A DNA stretch of 7,823 bases from NCBI GenBank assembly GCA_902797125.1, contig CADBRS010000192.1, positions 1 through 7,823 on the forward strand. The letters are read 5' to 3'. Under the pieces are notes generated by a model, which saw nothing but the letters and a program-made list of their open reading frames with translations, had not been told where the DNA came from and did no database searches. The stretch comes from an uncultured Ruminococcus sp. (GTDB taxonomy: Bacteria > Bacillota > Clostridia > Oscillospirales > CAG-272). Positions within the stretch are counted from its first letter, which is position 1. The number at the start of each line of letters is the position of its first letter. Shown here piece by piece: positions 1-6,173 of the stretch. A program made the position numbers and the translations under genes.

Positions 1-353
1 ACGGCTTCCTCATCCTGTGCGGACGCAACAATATCCAGAACGACAGGCTTTCTTTCCGCGAAGCTTCCCGCTTCGACTACTGGTTTCACGTCAAAGACGC
101 GCCCGGATCCCACGTCATCCTGGTCACGGACGGCAAAGAACCGGGGGACGAAGACTATACGGCTGCCTGCCAGGTGGCCGCGGTCAATTCCAAACTGTCC
201 GACTCCGCTCAGGCGCCTGTGGACTATACGCTTGTCCGGAATCTGAAAAAACCGCCCGCATCCAAACCCGGTTTCGTGATCTTCCATACCAACTGGACGG
301 CTTACGTCACGCCGGATCCGGATCTGGTCTCTTCCATGCGGGAAACGAAATGA
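1..353 (+). CDS. rqcH: RqcH/FbpA-family (NFACT) ribosome quality-control protein, C-terminal fragment
   Basis: This is the last 116 codons of a gene that begins before the window, read in the frame starting at base 3 and ending at TGA 351-353. The fragment carries the signature of the NFACT-R (DUF814) domain: GRNNIQND, then FDYWFHVKDAPGSHVIL, then a KPGFVIFHTNWTAYVTPDPD ending. In known family members (Rqc2 in eukaryotes, RqcH in Bacillus) the protein binds 50S subunits that carry a stalled peptidyl-tRNA and recruits tRNA-Ala, so that untemplated alanine tails mark the nascent chain for degradation. Older annotations call it a fibronectin-binding protein. The N-terminal NFACT-N and coiled-coil parts lie outside the window, so residues diagnostic for tailing activity cannot be checked. 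The C-terminus looks complete. No convincing terminator follows; a short GC hairpin at 362-375 lacks a T-tract, so read-through into the next gene is possible. Confidence 0.9.
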   Translation, partial: GFLILCGRNNIQNDRLSFREASRFDYWFHVKDAPGSHVILVTDGKEPGDEDYTAACQVAAVNSKLSDSAQAPVDYTLVRNLKKPPASKPGFVIFHTNWTAYVTPDPDLVSSMRETK

Positions 354-406
354 GTCTTGACCGGGGTATTCCCCGTTCGGAAATAGAAATTGAAAATCAA
401 TGACAC

Positions 407-412
407 GGAGGT
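407..412 (+). promoter_or_regulatory. Ribosome binding site GGAGGT that sets the oxidoreductase start
   Basis: GGAGGT lies 8 bases before the ATG at 421. An in-frame upstream ATG at 400 would put this Shine-Dalgarno sequence inside the coding region and has no such site of its own. The ATG at 421 is therefore the preferred start. Confidence 0.8.
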
Positions 413-420
413 CATATTTT

Positions 421-1515
421 ATGAGTATCGGAGCCAATGACATCGTAAGAATCGGTATCATCGGATGCGGAGGCATCGCCAACGGCAAACACCTGCCTTC
501 CCTGAAACGGCTGCCCAACGTAGCGATGGTCGCGTTCTGCGATATCGTCGAGGAGAGAGCCGTCCGCGCCAAAGCGCAGTACGGAACTCCGGACGCCAAA
601 GTCTACACAGACTACAAGAAACTGCTCGAGGACAAGACCATCGACGTCGTCCACGTCCTGACGCCCAACCGTTCCCACAGCTTCATCACCGTGGATGCTT
701 TGGAAGCAGGCAAGCACGTCATGTGCGAAAAGCCCATGGCCATCAACTCGGAAGAAGCCCAGAAGATGCTGGACGCAGCCAAACGCACCGGCAAGAAGCT
801 GACTATCGGCTACCAGAGCCGTCAGAGATCCGACGCCCAGTACATGAAAAAAGAAGTGCTGGCGGGCACTTTCGGCGAGATCTACTACGCCAAAGCCACG
901 GCTATCCGCCGCAGAGCCGTCCCGACCTGGGGCGTGTTCCTCAACGAATATGAACAGGGCGGCGGTCCGCTGATCGACATCGGCACGCACGCCTTGGACC
1001 TTACGCTTTGGATGATGGACAACTACGAACCCGCCTATTGCGTGGGCACGACGTTCCATAAACTCAGCCAGGATACCAACCAGGGCAATGCCTGGGGCAA
1101 CTGGGATCCCGCTAAATTCACGGTCGAAGACAGTGCTTTCGGATTTGTCGTCATGAAGAACGGCGCGACCATCAACCTCGAGTCCTCCTGGGCGCTCAAC
1201 ACGCTGGAGACACGTGAGGCCGTGACGTCCATCTGCGGCACATTGGCCGGTGCGGATATGATCGACGGATTGCGCATCAACGGCATCCGCAACAATCTGC
1301 AATATGTGTTGAAACCGGATTTCCATGCCGCAGGCGCCGCTTTCTATGAAGGCAATGCAGGCGAAGCTCCCGAACACAGAGAAGCATTCCAGTGGATCCA
1401 GGCCGTCGTCAACGATACGACTCCGTGCGTCACGCCCGAACAGGCCATCACGGTCACCCGCATCCTGGAAGGCATCTACAAATCCGCCGCAAGCGGAGAC
1501 ATCTTCCGCTTCTGA
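421..1515 (+). CDS. Gfo/Idh/MocA family NAD(P)-dependent oxidoreductase
   Basis: A complete 364-residue protein of usual family length, probably cytoplasmic. The N-terminal Rossmann fold shows the dinucleotide-binding motif GIIGCGGIA (residues 12-20). The family EKP motif is at residues 103-105; in relatives its lysine helps bind cofactor and substrate. The C-terminal alpha/beta domain carries GGPLIDIGTHALDLTLW, with the likely catalytic Asp186-x3-His190 pair. Family members use NAD(P) to oxidise or reduce a hydroxyl on sugars, inositols or glycosides; this sequence does not fix the substrate. The start at 421 is chosen over 400 because of the GGAGGT at 407-412. The gene is followed after only 15 bases by a TIM-barrel sugar isomerase-like gene, a pairing typical of inositol or keto-sugar catabolism (IolG/IolE style) and of glycoside-cleaving systems that first oxidise the sugar at C3. 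No transporter or regulator for the substrate is visible in the window. Confidence 0.93.
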   Translation: MSIGANDIVRIGIIGCGGIANGKHLPSLKRLPNVAMVAFCDIVEERAVRAKAQYGTPDAKVYTDYKKLLEDKTIDVVHVLTPNRSHSFITVDALEAGKHVMCEKPMAINSEEAQKMLDAAKRTGKKLTIGYQSRQRSDAQYMKKEVLAGTFGEIYYAKATAIRRRAVPTWGVFLNEYEQGGGPLIDIGTHALDLTLWMMDNYEPAYCVGTTFHKLSQDTNQGNAWGNWDPAKFTVEDSAFGFVVMKNGATINLESSWALNTLETREAVTSICGTLAGADMIDGLRINGIRNNLQYVLKPDFHAAGAAFYEGNAGEAPEHREAFQWIQAVVNDTTPCVTPEQAITVTRILEGIYKSAASGDIFRF

Positions 1516-1530
1516 TCCCGGAGGGACTCT

Positions 1531-2499
1531 ATGAGACTCAGCGTATTGGCCAATTTATACGGCAATAAGACCCTGGACGAGGCCCTGAAGATCATCACGG
1601 GCTTGGGCGTTCACACGGTCGAACTTGGTGCCGGAGGCTATCCGGGCAAGGCACATTGCGATCCGGAAAAACTCCTCAAGGATCCCAATGCCTATGCCGC
1701 TTTCGAAAAGACACTCAAAAAATACAATGTGGACGTCTGCGCGCTGGCCTGCCACGGCAACCCGCTCCATCCGCAAAAAGAGATCGCTCAGTCTTTCCAT
1801 GAAGATTTCAAAAATGCGATCCTCCTGGCCGAAGTCATGGGCGTCGACACGATCATCGCCTTTTCAGGTTGCCCGGGAGACAGTGAAAAGTCTCAATACC
1901 CGAACTGGGTCACCTGCCCGTGGCCGGACGACTATCTGAAGATCCTGAATTGGCAATGGAACGAGAAGCTGATTCCCTACTGGACCGAGATGGCTGCGTT
2001 TGCCAAAGCCCATCATGTGGATCGGATCGCTTTCGAGATGCATCCCGGCTTCATGGTCTACAATCCCGAGACGCTGCTCCGTCTGAGAGAGGCCGTGGGC
2101 GACGTGATCGGAGCCAATTTCGATCCGTCCCACCTGATCTGGCAAGGCATCAATCCTCCGGACGCCATCCGCGCGCTCGGCCGTGCCATCTACCACGTCC
2201 ACGCCAAAGACACCAAGATCGATCAGCTCAACACCGCCAAATTCGGCGTGCTGGATACCAAGCATTATTCGGATGAAATCCACCGCTCCTGGATCTTCCG
2301 TACCGTCGGTTACGGCAACGGAGAGACCTATTGGAGAGATCTCGTGTCCAACCTGCAATTGGTCGGATATGACCGGGTCCTCTCGATCGAGCATGAAGAC
2401 AGTCTCATGTCCATCGATGAAGGGCTGTCCAAAGCGGTATCTTTCCTGAAGGACATCTGCATCTACGACAACAAACCGGGTACGATGAGCTGGGCATGA
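1531..2499 (+). CDS. Sugar phosphate isomerase/epimerase-like TIM-barrel protein (AP endonuclease 2 / xylose isomerase-like fold)
   Basis: A complete 322-residue protein starting at an ATG with GGAGGG at 1520-1525, five bases upstream. The fold follows the AP_endonuc_2 pattern: an N-terminal strand RLSVLANLY, a strand with VELGAGG around residues 30-36, and metal-ligand positions at the ends of later strands. The likely divalent-metal set is Glu169 (in IAFEMHPG), Asp198 (in GANFDPSHLIWQG), His224 (in YHVHAKD) and Glu287 (in VLSIEHED). Relatives include inosose dehydratase (IolE), hydroxypyruvate isomerase, tagatose/psicose epimerases and the catalytic subunit of C-glycoside deglycosidases. 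They share enolisation chemistry on a keto-sugar, which fits a product supplied by the oxidoreductase 15 bases upstream. The exact reaction cannot be read from the sequence, and no small partner subunit gene follows it. The protein is rich in Trp and Pro around residues 115-152, which may form a substrate-covering loop. Confidence 0.9.
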   Translation: MRLSVLANLYGNKTLDEALKIITGLGVHTVELGAGGYPGKAHCDPEKLLKDPNAYAAFEKTLKKYNVDVCALACHGNPLHPQKEIAQSFHEDFKNAILLAEVMGVDTIIAFSGCPGDSEKSQYPNWVTCPWPDDYLKILNWQWNEKLIPYWTEMAAFAKAHHVDRIAFEMHPGFMVYNPETLLRLREAVGDVIGANFDPSHLIWQGINPPDAIRALGRAIYHVHAKDTKIDQLNTAKFGVLDTKHYSDEIHRSWIFRTVGYGNGETYWRDLVSNLQLVGYDRVLSIEHEDSLMSIDEGLSKAVSFLKDICIYDNKPGTMSWA

Positions 2500-2540
2500 T
2501 ATAGCCCTGCTCCGGCCTGGCTAAATAACTCGACAAGACA

Positions 2541-2590
2541 AAAGTCCACCGGCCTTGAACTCATCTCGGTTCATCCAGCCGGTGGATTTG
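2541..2590. terminator. Hairpin between convergent genes, probable bidirectional terminator
   Basis: TCCACCGGC (2545-2553) pairs perfectly with GCCGGTGGA (2578-2586). One G-U and two A-U pairs extend the stem outward. The 24-base loop holds a second inverted repeat, TGAAC and GTTCA, that could stack as an inner stem. A short, interrupted T-run follows on each strand (TTTGCTT on plus, CTTTTGTCTT on minus). The hairpin sits 41 bases after the plus-strand TIM-barrel gene and about 30 bases after the end of the minus-strand gene. It is well placed to end both transcripts, although the T-tracts are weak. Confidence 0.6.
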
Positions 2591-2617
2591 CTTATGTCAT
2601 TAGAAAGATGCAGTCGA

Positions 2618-4060
2618 TCAAACGCTGAAAAACTTCTGGAATTTGCTTTTCGGCTTACCCGGGATCGTCATGGCCATCTTCCCTGCTTCGATGAGAGGCC
2701 TCAGATACTTCGTGACAACATAATAGGGTGTTTGGATATGCAGCCAGGAAGCGATCTCTTCTTTGCTCTTCGGATCTTCGCAAAATGAAAGGATCTGGTC
2801 TTCCACTTGACCGTCCGATTCAGTTGCTTTCTCACGCGGTTCGCGTCTGGAAAACAAGGTGGCGCGGAAATTCCCTCTGTAGCTTTCGAACAGCGGTTCG
2901 GGAAGTCCTGCTTTCTTCATGGCTTCGCGGATCGTGGGAATGCCAGAAAAGCGGTTTTCGGTATCGATCATGATCTCTAGATTGCTTGCGATGAACGGGT
3001 TTCTCGTATCTCCGGGGACCTTGCCCAAATCGTTGACGGTCAGCCGTCCGTACAGTCCGCCCGGATTTTCCACGACCAGCCGGTCTTTGTACAGAATGAC
3101 CCTGACGGGAGAGTTCTCTGTGTGAATACTGTAGTCCCTATGAATCAGTGCATTGAGAATAAGTTCGCGGACCGCGACCGGCGGATATTCGGGTTTGTCG
3201 GTCCGTTTTCCGTTTTCATCGATCACGACGGCCGTCTTCATGTTCCGTCTGACAAAATTCAGTGCCCCTTCCAACATTTCCGGAATCGTTCCGTCGAACC
3301 GTTTGTTGTCGATGAAACGTTCTCCCATATGTCCCAGATCGCCGATCTCATACCCGTCCACGACCATCGCGGTAATGCCCAGCTGAGGAAAGAAAGCCTG
3401 GGGATAATCGCCCAAGAGCATGAGCCCTGCAACGGTGGGTGTATCCTGGTCGGTCAATCCCTGCATTTTCATGATTTTTTGCTCATCCTGTCTTGCAAGC
3501 TGAGGCTTCTCGGATCTGAGTTTGGCAAAATAGAGGGCTAGCTTATCGGGATTGAAATCCTCCGGAGACGCTCTTTCCACGGTCCGCAATTCATCCCGGA
3601 TCTTCTTTTTGTATACCTCATAACTGTAGATCTCATATTCCGTCATGGGCAGATCTGCGTCGCCCACCCGGACATATGAGCCTCCGTATCTGCCCGCAGG
3701 CTTGTAAAAACAGGGTTTGTCTTCTGGCTCGCATTCCGGGATCTCCGCGCTGACCACGATTTTCCCTGCATATTCCGCCACGGTAAAAAACGGTCTCACG
3801 ACCGGTTGCATCTGTTCAGAAGCATTTTTGACCTGGATCTGCATGTCCTGGGCGTCATAAAGGCCTGTTACGGCATAACCGGCCTTTTCATCGATGCCGA
3901 AAACGATGACGCCGCCTCCGGCCTGATTGGAAAAGCTCGACAACGTATCATAGAGCTTTTTGGTCGTGCCTCCCAATGCCTTTTTGACTTCGACATGCTG
4001 CTTTTCACATTTTTGACGCTGGATCTTGTCGATCAGTTCGAGTAAATCTTTTTCAGTCAT
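2618..4060 (-). CDS. AlbA_2 / divergent GHKL ATPase / winged-helix protein, putative transcriptional regulator
   Basis: A complete 480-residue protein. The N-terminal AlbA_2 (Schlafen AlbA-like, DUF4062-unrelated) domain spans about residues 18-135, with HVEVKKALGG, the core SFSNQAGGGVIVFGID (42-57) and SYVRVGDADLPM. A middle region leads to an HATPase_c_4-type divergent GHKL domain: VRELILNALIHRDYS (297-311) holds the N-box Glu299 and Asn303, and VVENPGGL (329-336) follows. The C-terminus from about 418 looks like a winged helix (EDQILSFCEDPKSKEEIASWL). The family is usually annotated as a putative transcriptional regulator or ATP-binding protein; its ligand is generally unknown. The start at 4060 is preferred to an in-frame ATG at 4093 because AAGGAGG lies six bases before it and a good promoter overlaps the upstream option. 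The gene is single, flanked by terminators on both sides, and its upstream region holds repeated sites that suggest autoregulation. Confidence 0.88.
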   Translation of the reverse strand: MTEKDLLELIDKIQRQKCEKQHVEVKKALGGTTKKLYDTLSSFSNQAGGGVIVFGIDEKAGYAVTGLYDAQDMQIQVKNASEQMQPVVRPFFTVAEYAGKIVVSAEIPECEPEDKPCFYKPAGRYGGSYVRVGDADLPMTEYEIYSYEVYKKKIRDELRTVERASPEDFNPDKLALYFAKLRSEKPQLARQDEQKIMKMQGLTDQDTPTVAGLMLLGDYPQAFFPQLGITAMVVDGYEIGDLGHMGERFIDNKRFDGTIPEMLEGALNFVRRNMKTAVVIDENGKRTDKPEYPPVAVRELILNALIHRDYSIHTENSPVRVILYKDRLVVENPGGLYGRLTVNDLGKVPGDTRNPFIASNLEIMIDTENRFSGIPTIREAMKKAGLPEPLFESYRGNFRATLFSRREPREKATESDGQVEDQILSFCEDPKSKEEIASWLHIQTPYYVVTKYLRPLIEAGKMAMTIPGKPKSKFQKFFSV

Positions 4061-4066
4061 GGCGCG

Positions 4067-4073
4067 CCTCCTT
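4067..4073 (-). promoter_or_regulatory. Ribosome binding site AAGGAGG that sets the AlbA_2 gene start
   Basis: On the minus strand a full AAGGAGG lies six bases before the ATG at 4060. The alternative start at 4093 has no comparable site and would lie upstream of the predicted transcription start, so 4060 is the supported start. Confidence 0.82.
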
Positions 4074-4083
4074 GATCCCCGCC

Positions 4084-4112
4084 ATGATAGCATTTTCCAA
4101 AACGTTTTTCAA
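4084..4112 (-). promoter_or_regulatory. Sigma-A-type promoter for the AlbA_2 gene
   Basis: On the minus strand TTGAAA (4112-4107) and TATCAT (4089-4084) are separated by exactly 17 bases. The -10 is preceded by TGC, giving an extended -10 element. Transcription would start near 4077, leaving a leader of under 20 bases before the ATG at 4060, just enough for the AAGGAGG. This is a pattern match to consensus with no experimental support. Confidence 0.7.
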
Positions 4113-4127
4113 TATTTTTCAAAAATC

Positions 4128-4180
4128 TTGTTTTGAAATTTTAATTTTTCAAAACAAAACAGAGACTTCTTGTTTTGAAA
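4128..4180. repeat. Repeated 11-base element, putative operator array (three perfect half-sites)
   Basis: TTGTTTTGAAA at 4128-4138 and its exact reverse complement TTTCAAAACAA at 4147-4157 form an inverted repeat with an 8-base spacer. A third copy in the first orientation is at 4170-4180. The two same-orientation copies match over 13 bases (4126-4138 and 4168-4180) and are 42 bases apart, close to four helical turns. A looser relative, TTTTCAAAA, is at 4116-4124, next to the -35. The array begins about 15 bases upstream of the AlbA_2 promoter -35, so an operator for that gene, possibly bound by its own winged-helix product, is a reasonable inference. The low-complexity AT composition raises the chance of coincidence. 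Confidence 0.5.
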
Positions 4181-4201
4181 AAACAGCTTCACGCAAAGGA
4201 A

Positions 4202-4228
4202 GCAAACAAAAAGAGGCCGAAGCCTCTT
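4202..4228 (-). terminator. Intrinsic terminator after obgE
   Basis: Read on the minus strand, AAGAGGC (4228-4222), loop TTCG, GCCTCTT (4217-4211) form a perfect 7-bp stem with the very stable UUCG tetraloop. TTTGTTTG follows. It begins 14 bases after the obgE stop codon and closes the der-obgE transcript. Confidence 0.9.
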
Positions 4229-4242
4229 GATGTTTTTTGCAA

Positions 4243-5520
4243 CTATTTGATGAAATCGAATTCGAAATCGTAGATGGAAACCGTGTCTCCGTCCGTACAT
4301 CCGTGCTCTTCCAAAGCAGCGAAAACACCGCTCTTGAGCAAGACGCGCTGGAAATAGTTCAAGGATTCATAATTTGAAAAATTGATCTGTCCCATGAGGT
4401 TCCAGAGCCATTCGCCTTCCACGATATATTTGCCGTCTTCGAACCGGATCTCGGTCTCTTTGCCTCCGCCCACATAGGCGTCCGCATCGTCTGTCTCCCC
4501 TTCATAAACTTTCATGGGAGGCAGTTCGTCAAGGCGTTTGGCCACGTAGTTGATCAGTTCTTTCGTGCCTTCACCGGTCAAGGCGGAAATATAGAACAGT
4601 TCCCTTCCGAGTGATTTGACATAGGCTTCAAATTCTTTCAGATCTGCGCCTTCGGGCAACAGATCTTTTTTATTGGCTACGATGATCTGAGGACGTTTGG
4701 ACAATTCCTCGCTATAGTTTTTGAGCTCAGCATCGATCTTCTGGATATCTTCGATCGGATCCCGTCCTTCGACTCCGGCCACGTCGACCAGATGTAAGAG
4801 CAGCCGGCAGCGGTCGATATGACGGAGGAACGCATGTCCCAGACCCGCGCCTTCGGACGCACCTTCGATGAGTCCCGGGATATCTGCCGCGACGAAGCCT
4901 TTTTCACCCCCGACACGGACCACGCCCAGATTGGGAGACAGCGTCGTGAAATGGTAATCCGCAACTTTGGGTTTGGCCGCGCTGATCTTAGCGAGCAGCG
5001 AGGATTTGCCCACGCTCGGGTATCCGATGAGTCCCACGTCAGCCAGCATTTTGAGTTCGAGTTCGACTTCTTTTTCTTCTCCGCGAGTCCCGTTTTTGGC
5101 AAACATCGGGATCTGTCGGGTCGGCGTGGCGAAATGCCGGTTGCCCCAGCCTCCGCGGCCGCCTTTGCAAAGGATATAGTCCTCTCCGTTCCCTTCGGAC
5201 ATGTCGTGGATCACGGCATGTGTCTCCGGATCTTTGACGATGGTCCCGGGCGGGACCAGGATCACGCAGTCTTCCCCATTGGCACCGTGGAATTTCTCGC
5301 CTTTGCCGTCTCCGCCCCGTTCAGCCTTGAACTTGCGCTGGTAGCGGAACGCGAGCAGCGTGTTGCTGCCCTCATCGACACGCAGGATGACTTTGCCTCC
5401 GTGTCCGCCGTCCCCGCCGTCCGGGCCGCCTGCGGCTACATATTTTTCACGACGGAACGAGATGGCCCCGTTTCCGCCGTCCCCGGCTTTGGCATAGATT
5501 TTGACTTGATCAATGAACAT
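4243..5520 (-). CDS. obgE: GTPase Obg (50S assembly / stress GTPase)
   Basis: A complete 425-residue Obg/CgtA protein. The glycine-rich Obg domain covers about residues 1-157, starting MFIDQVKIYAKAGDGGNG with GGPDGGDGGHGG near 31-42. The G domain (about 158-330) shows G1 GYPSVGKSS (166-174), the switch region FTTLSPNLG (181-189), G3 DIPG (213-216), G4 NKKD (283-286) and G5 SAL (312-314). A C-terminal OCT domain covers about 345-423 (WLWNLMGQINFSNYESLNYFQRVL), present in Bacillota Obg and absent from many Proteobacteria. Known Obg proteins bind the large ribosomal subunit late in assembly, act as a (p)ppGpp effector, and are essential in Bacillus and E. coli. The start has GAGG seven bases upstream, overlapping the stop of the preceding gene, with an 8-base intergenic gap. 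This is the last gene of the run from der. All motifs are intact. Confidence 0.97.
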   Translation of the reverse strand: MFIDQVKIYAKAGDGGNGAISFRREKYVAAGGPDGGDGGHGGKVILRVDEGSNTLLAFRYQRKFKAERGGDGKGEKFHGANGEDCVILVPPGTIVKDPETHAVIHDMSEGNGEDYILCKGGRGGWGNRHFATPTRQIPMFAKNGTRGEEKEVELELKMLADVGLIGYPSVGKSSLLAKISAAKPKVADYHFTTLSPNLGVVRVGGEKGFVAADIPGLIEGASEGAGLGHAFLRHIDRCRLLLHLVDVAGVEGRDPIEDIQKIDAELKNYSEELSKRPQIIVANKKDLLPEGADLKEFEAYVKSLGRELFYISALTGEGTKELINYVAKRLDELPPMKVYEGETDDADAYVGGGKETEIRFEDGKYIVEGEWLWNLMGQINFSNYESLNYFQRVLLKSGVFAALEEHGCTDGDTVSIYDFEFDFIK

Positions 5521-5528
5521 ATGAACCT

Positions 5529-6164
5529 CTATCTGTCACTGGGGACTTTTTCCGAAATGGCGGTGACCCGGATCCGGACTTCGTTACCGGGATGTTCCTG
5601 CAAAACGATCTCGTCTCCGACCCGGATCTCCGGGTTTTCTTCTCCTGAAGGGATCAGGCGGCAGGATACCTTGCCGAAATGCTTTTCCAGAATGACGACC
5701 CGGAATTCAACGCCTTTGCAACTTCCCTGCAGCACACCGTACAGATCGAAGCAGGGGTCACTGCCGGATATCTTTTGGCACTCATACCGGGTATCTTCGA
5801 ATGAGCCTTTTCTCGTGATGCGCATGAACGGGCGCCGGAAAGGCAGGCACAAAAGCATCAAAGCCACCGAGCCGATCATCCAGGCCACGGCCCATTGAGA
5901 CAGGTCTATCCCGGCCACGTTCGAGATGATCAAAAAGGCGGCGATCGAGCAAATGCCCAACCCGATGAACAGACCCTGGATAGCCCATGCCGCGGGTTTC
6001 ATGCGCGGTTTGGCTTCCGCGTGGCAATATTTGCAACGCAATGCGATATTCTGCCCCGAAAGGCTCTTCATCTCCCCGTTGCGCCGCTCCAGTTCGGTAA
6101 AGACCGGTTTGCCGCAATAGGGACATCTATATAGATACTTTTTCTGATTTTGATTCGTTTCCAT
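5529..6164 (-). CDS. Zinc-ribbon membrane protein of unknown function
   Basis: A 211-residue protein that I do not recognise as a named family. An N-terminal zinc ribbon has Cys14 and Cys17 (CPYCGK) and Cys44 and Cys47 (CKYC). Two hydrophobic helices follow, at about 59-80 (AWAIQGLFIGLGICSIAAFLI) and 89-109, then a basic RRPFMRITRKG stretch and a beta-rich C-terminal part of about 90 residues. That part (GVEFRVVILEKHFGKVSCRLI, then IRVGDEIVLQEH and VRIRVTAI) suggests a small OB-like or SH3-like barrel. With two helices, the ribbon and barrel would both face the cytoplasm. The start at 6164 is chosen over 6191 because GAGGA lies five bases upstream and the longer form would overlap the preceding gene by 19 bases. 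It sits 8 bases after its upstream neighbour and 8 bases before obgE, so it is very likely co-transcribed. A link to ribosome assembly or RNA is inference from position only. Confidence 0.85.
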   Translation of the reverse strand: METNQNQKKYLYRCPYCGKPVFTELERRNGEMKSLSGQNIALRCKYCHAEAKPRMKPAAWAIQGLFIGLGICSIAAFLIISNVAGIDLSQWAVAWMIGSVALMLLCLPFRRPFMRITRKGSFEDTRYECQKISGSDPCFDLYGVLQGSCKGVEFRVVILEKHFGKVSCRLIPSGEENPEIRVGDEIVLQEHPGNEVRIRVTAISEKVPSDR

Positions 6165-6173
6165 GTGTTTCCT
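6165..6173 (-). promoter_or_regulatory. Ribosome binding site GAGGA that sets the zinc-ribbon gene start
   Basis: On the minus strand the TGA stop of the upstream gene is embedded in TTTGAGGAAACAC, so GAGGA both overlaps that stop and lies five bases before the ATG at 6164. This supports 6164 over the in-frame ATG at 6191 and suggests translational coupling. Confidence 0.7.

Noticed and set aside
362..375. GC hairpin CGGGG-TATT-CCCCG after rqcH as a terminator
   Set aside because: The stem is only about five base pairs and is followed by TTCGGAAAT rather than a T-tract, so it does not meet the pattern of an intrinsic terminator.
357..390. Promoter for the oxidoreductase gene starting with TTGACC
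   Set aside because: No TATAAT-like hexamer lies 16-18 bases downstream. The nearest AT-rich hexamers match poorly.
412..1377. Long minus-strand open frame of 321 codons opposite the oxidoreductase gene
   Set aside because: It lies antisense to a gene with all Gfo/Idh/MocA motifs intact. Its translation has no recognisable domain and no good ribosome binding site.
4109..4300. Minus-strand open frame of 63 codons across the end of obgE
   Set aside because: It overlaps the obgE 3' end, the UUCG terminator and the operator array. It has Lys/Phe-rich translation from AT-rich DNA and no ribosome binding site.
4819..5898. Long plus-strand open frame of 359 codons opposite obgE and the zinc-ribbon gene
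   Set aside because: It spans two well-supported genes in antisense, and its translation resembles no family. It is a by-product of GC-rich codon use in obgE.
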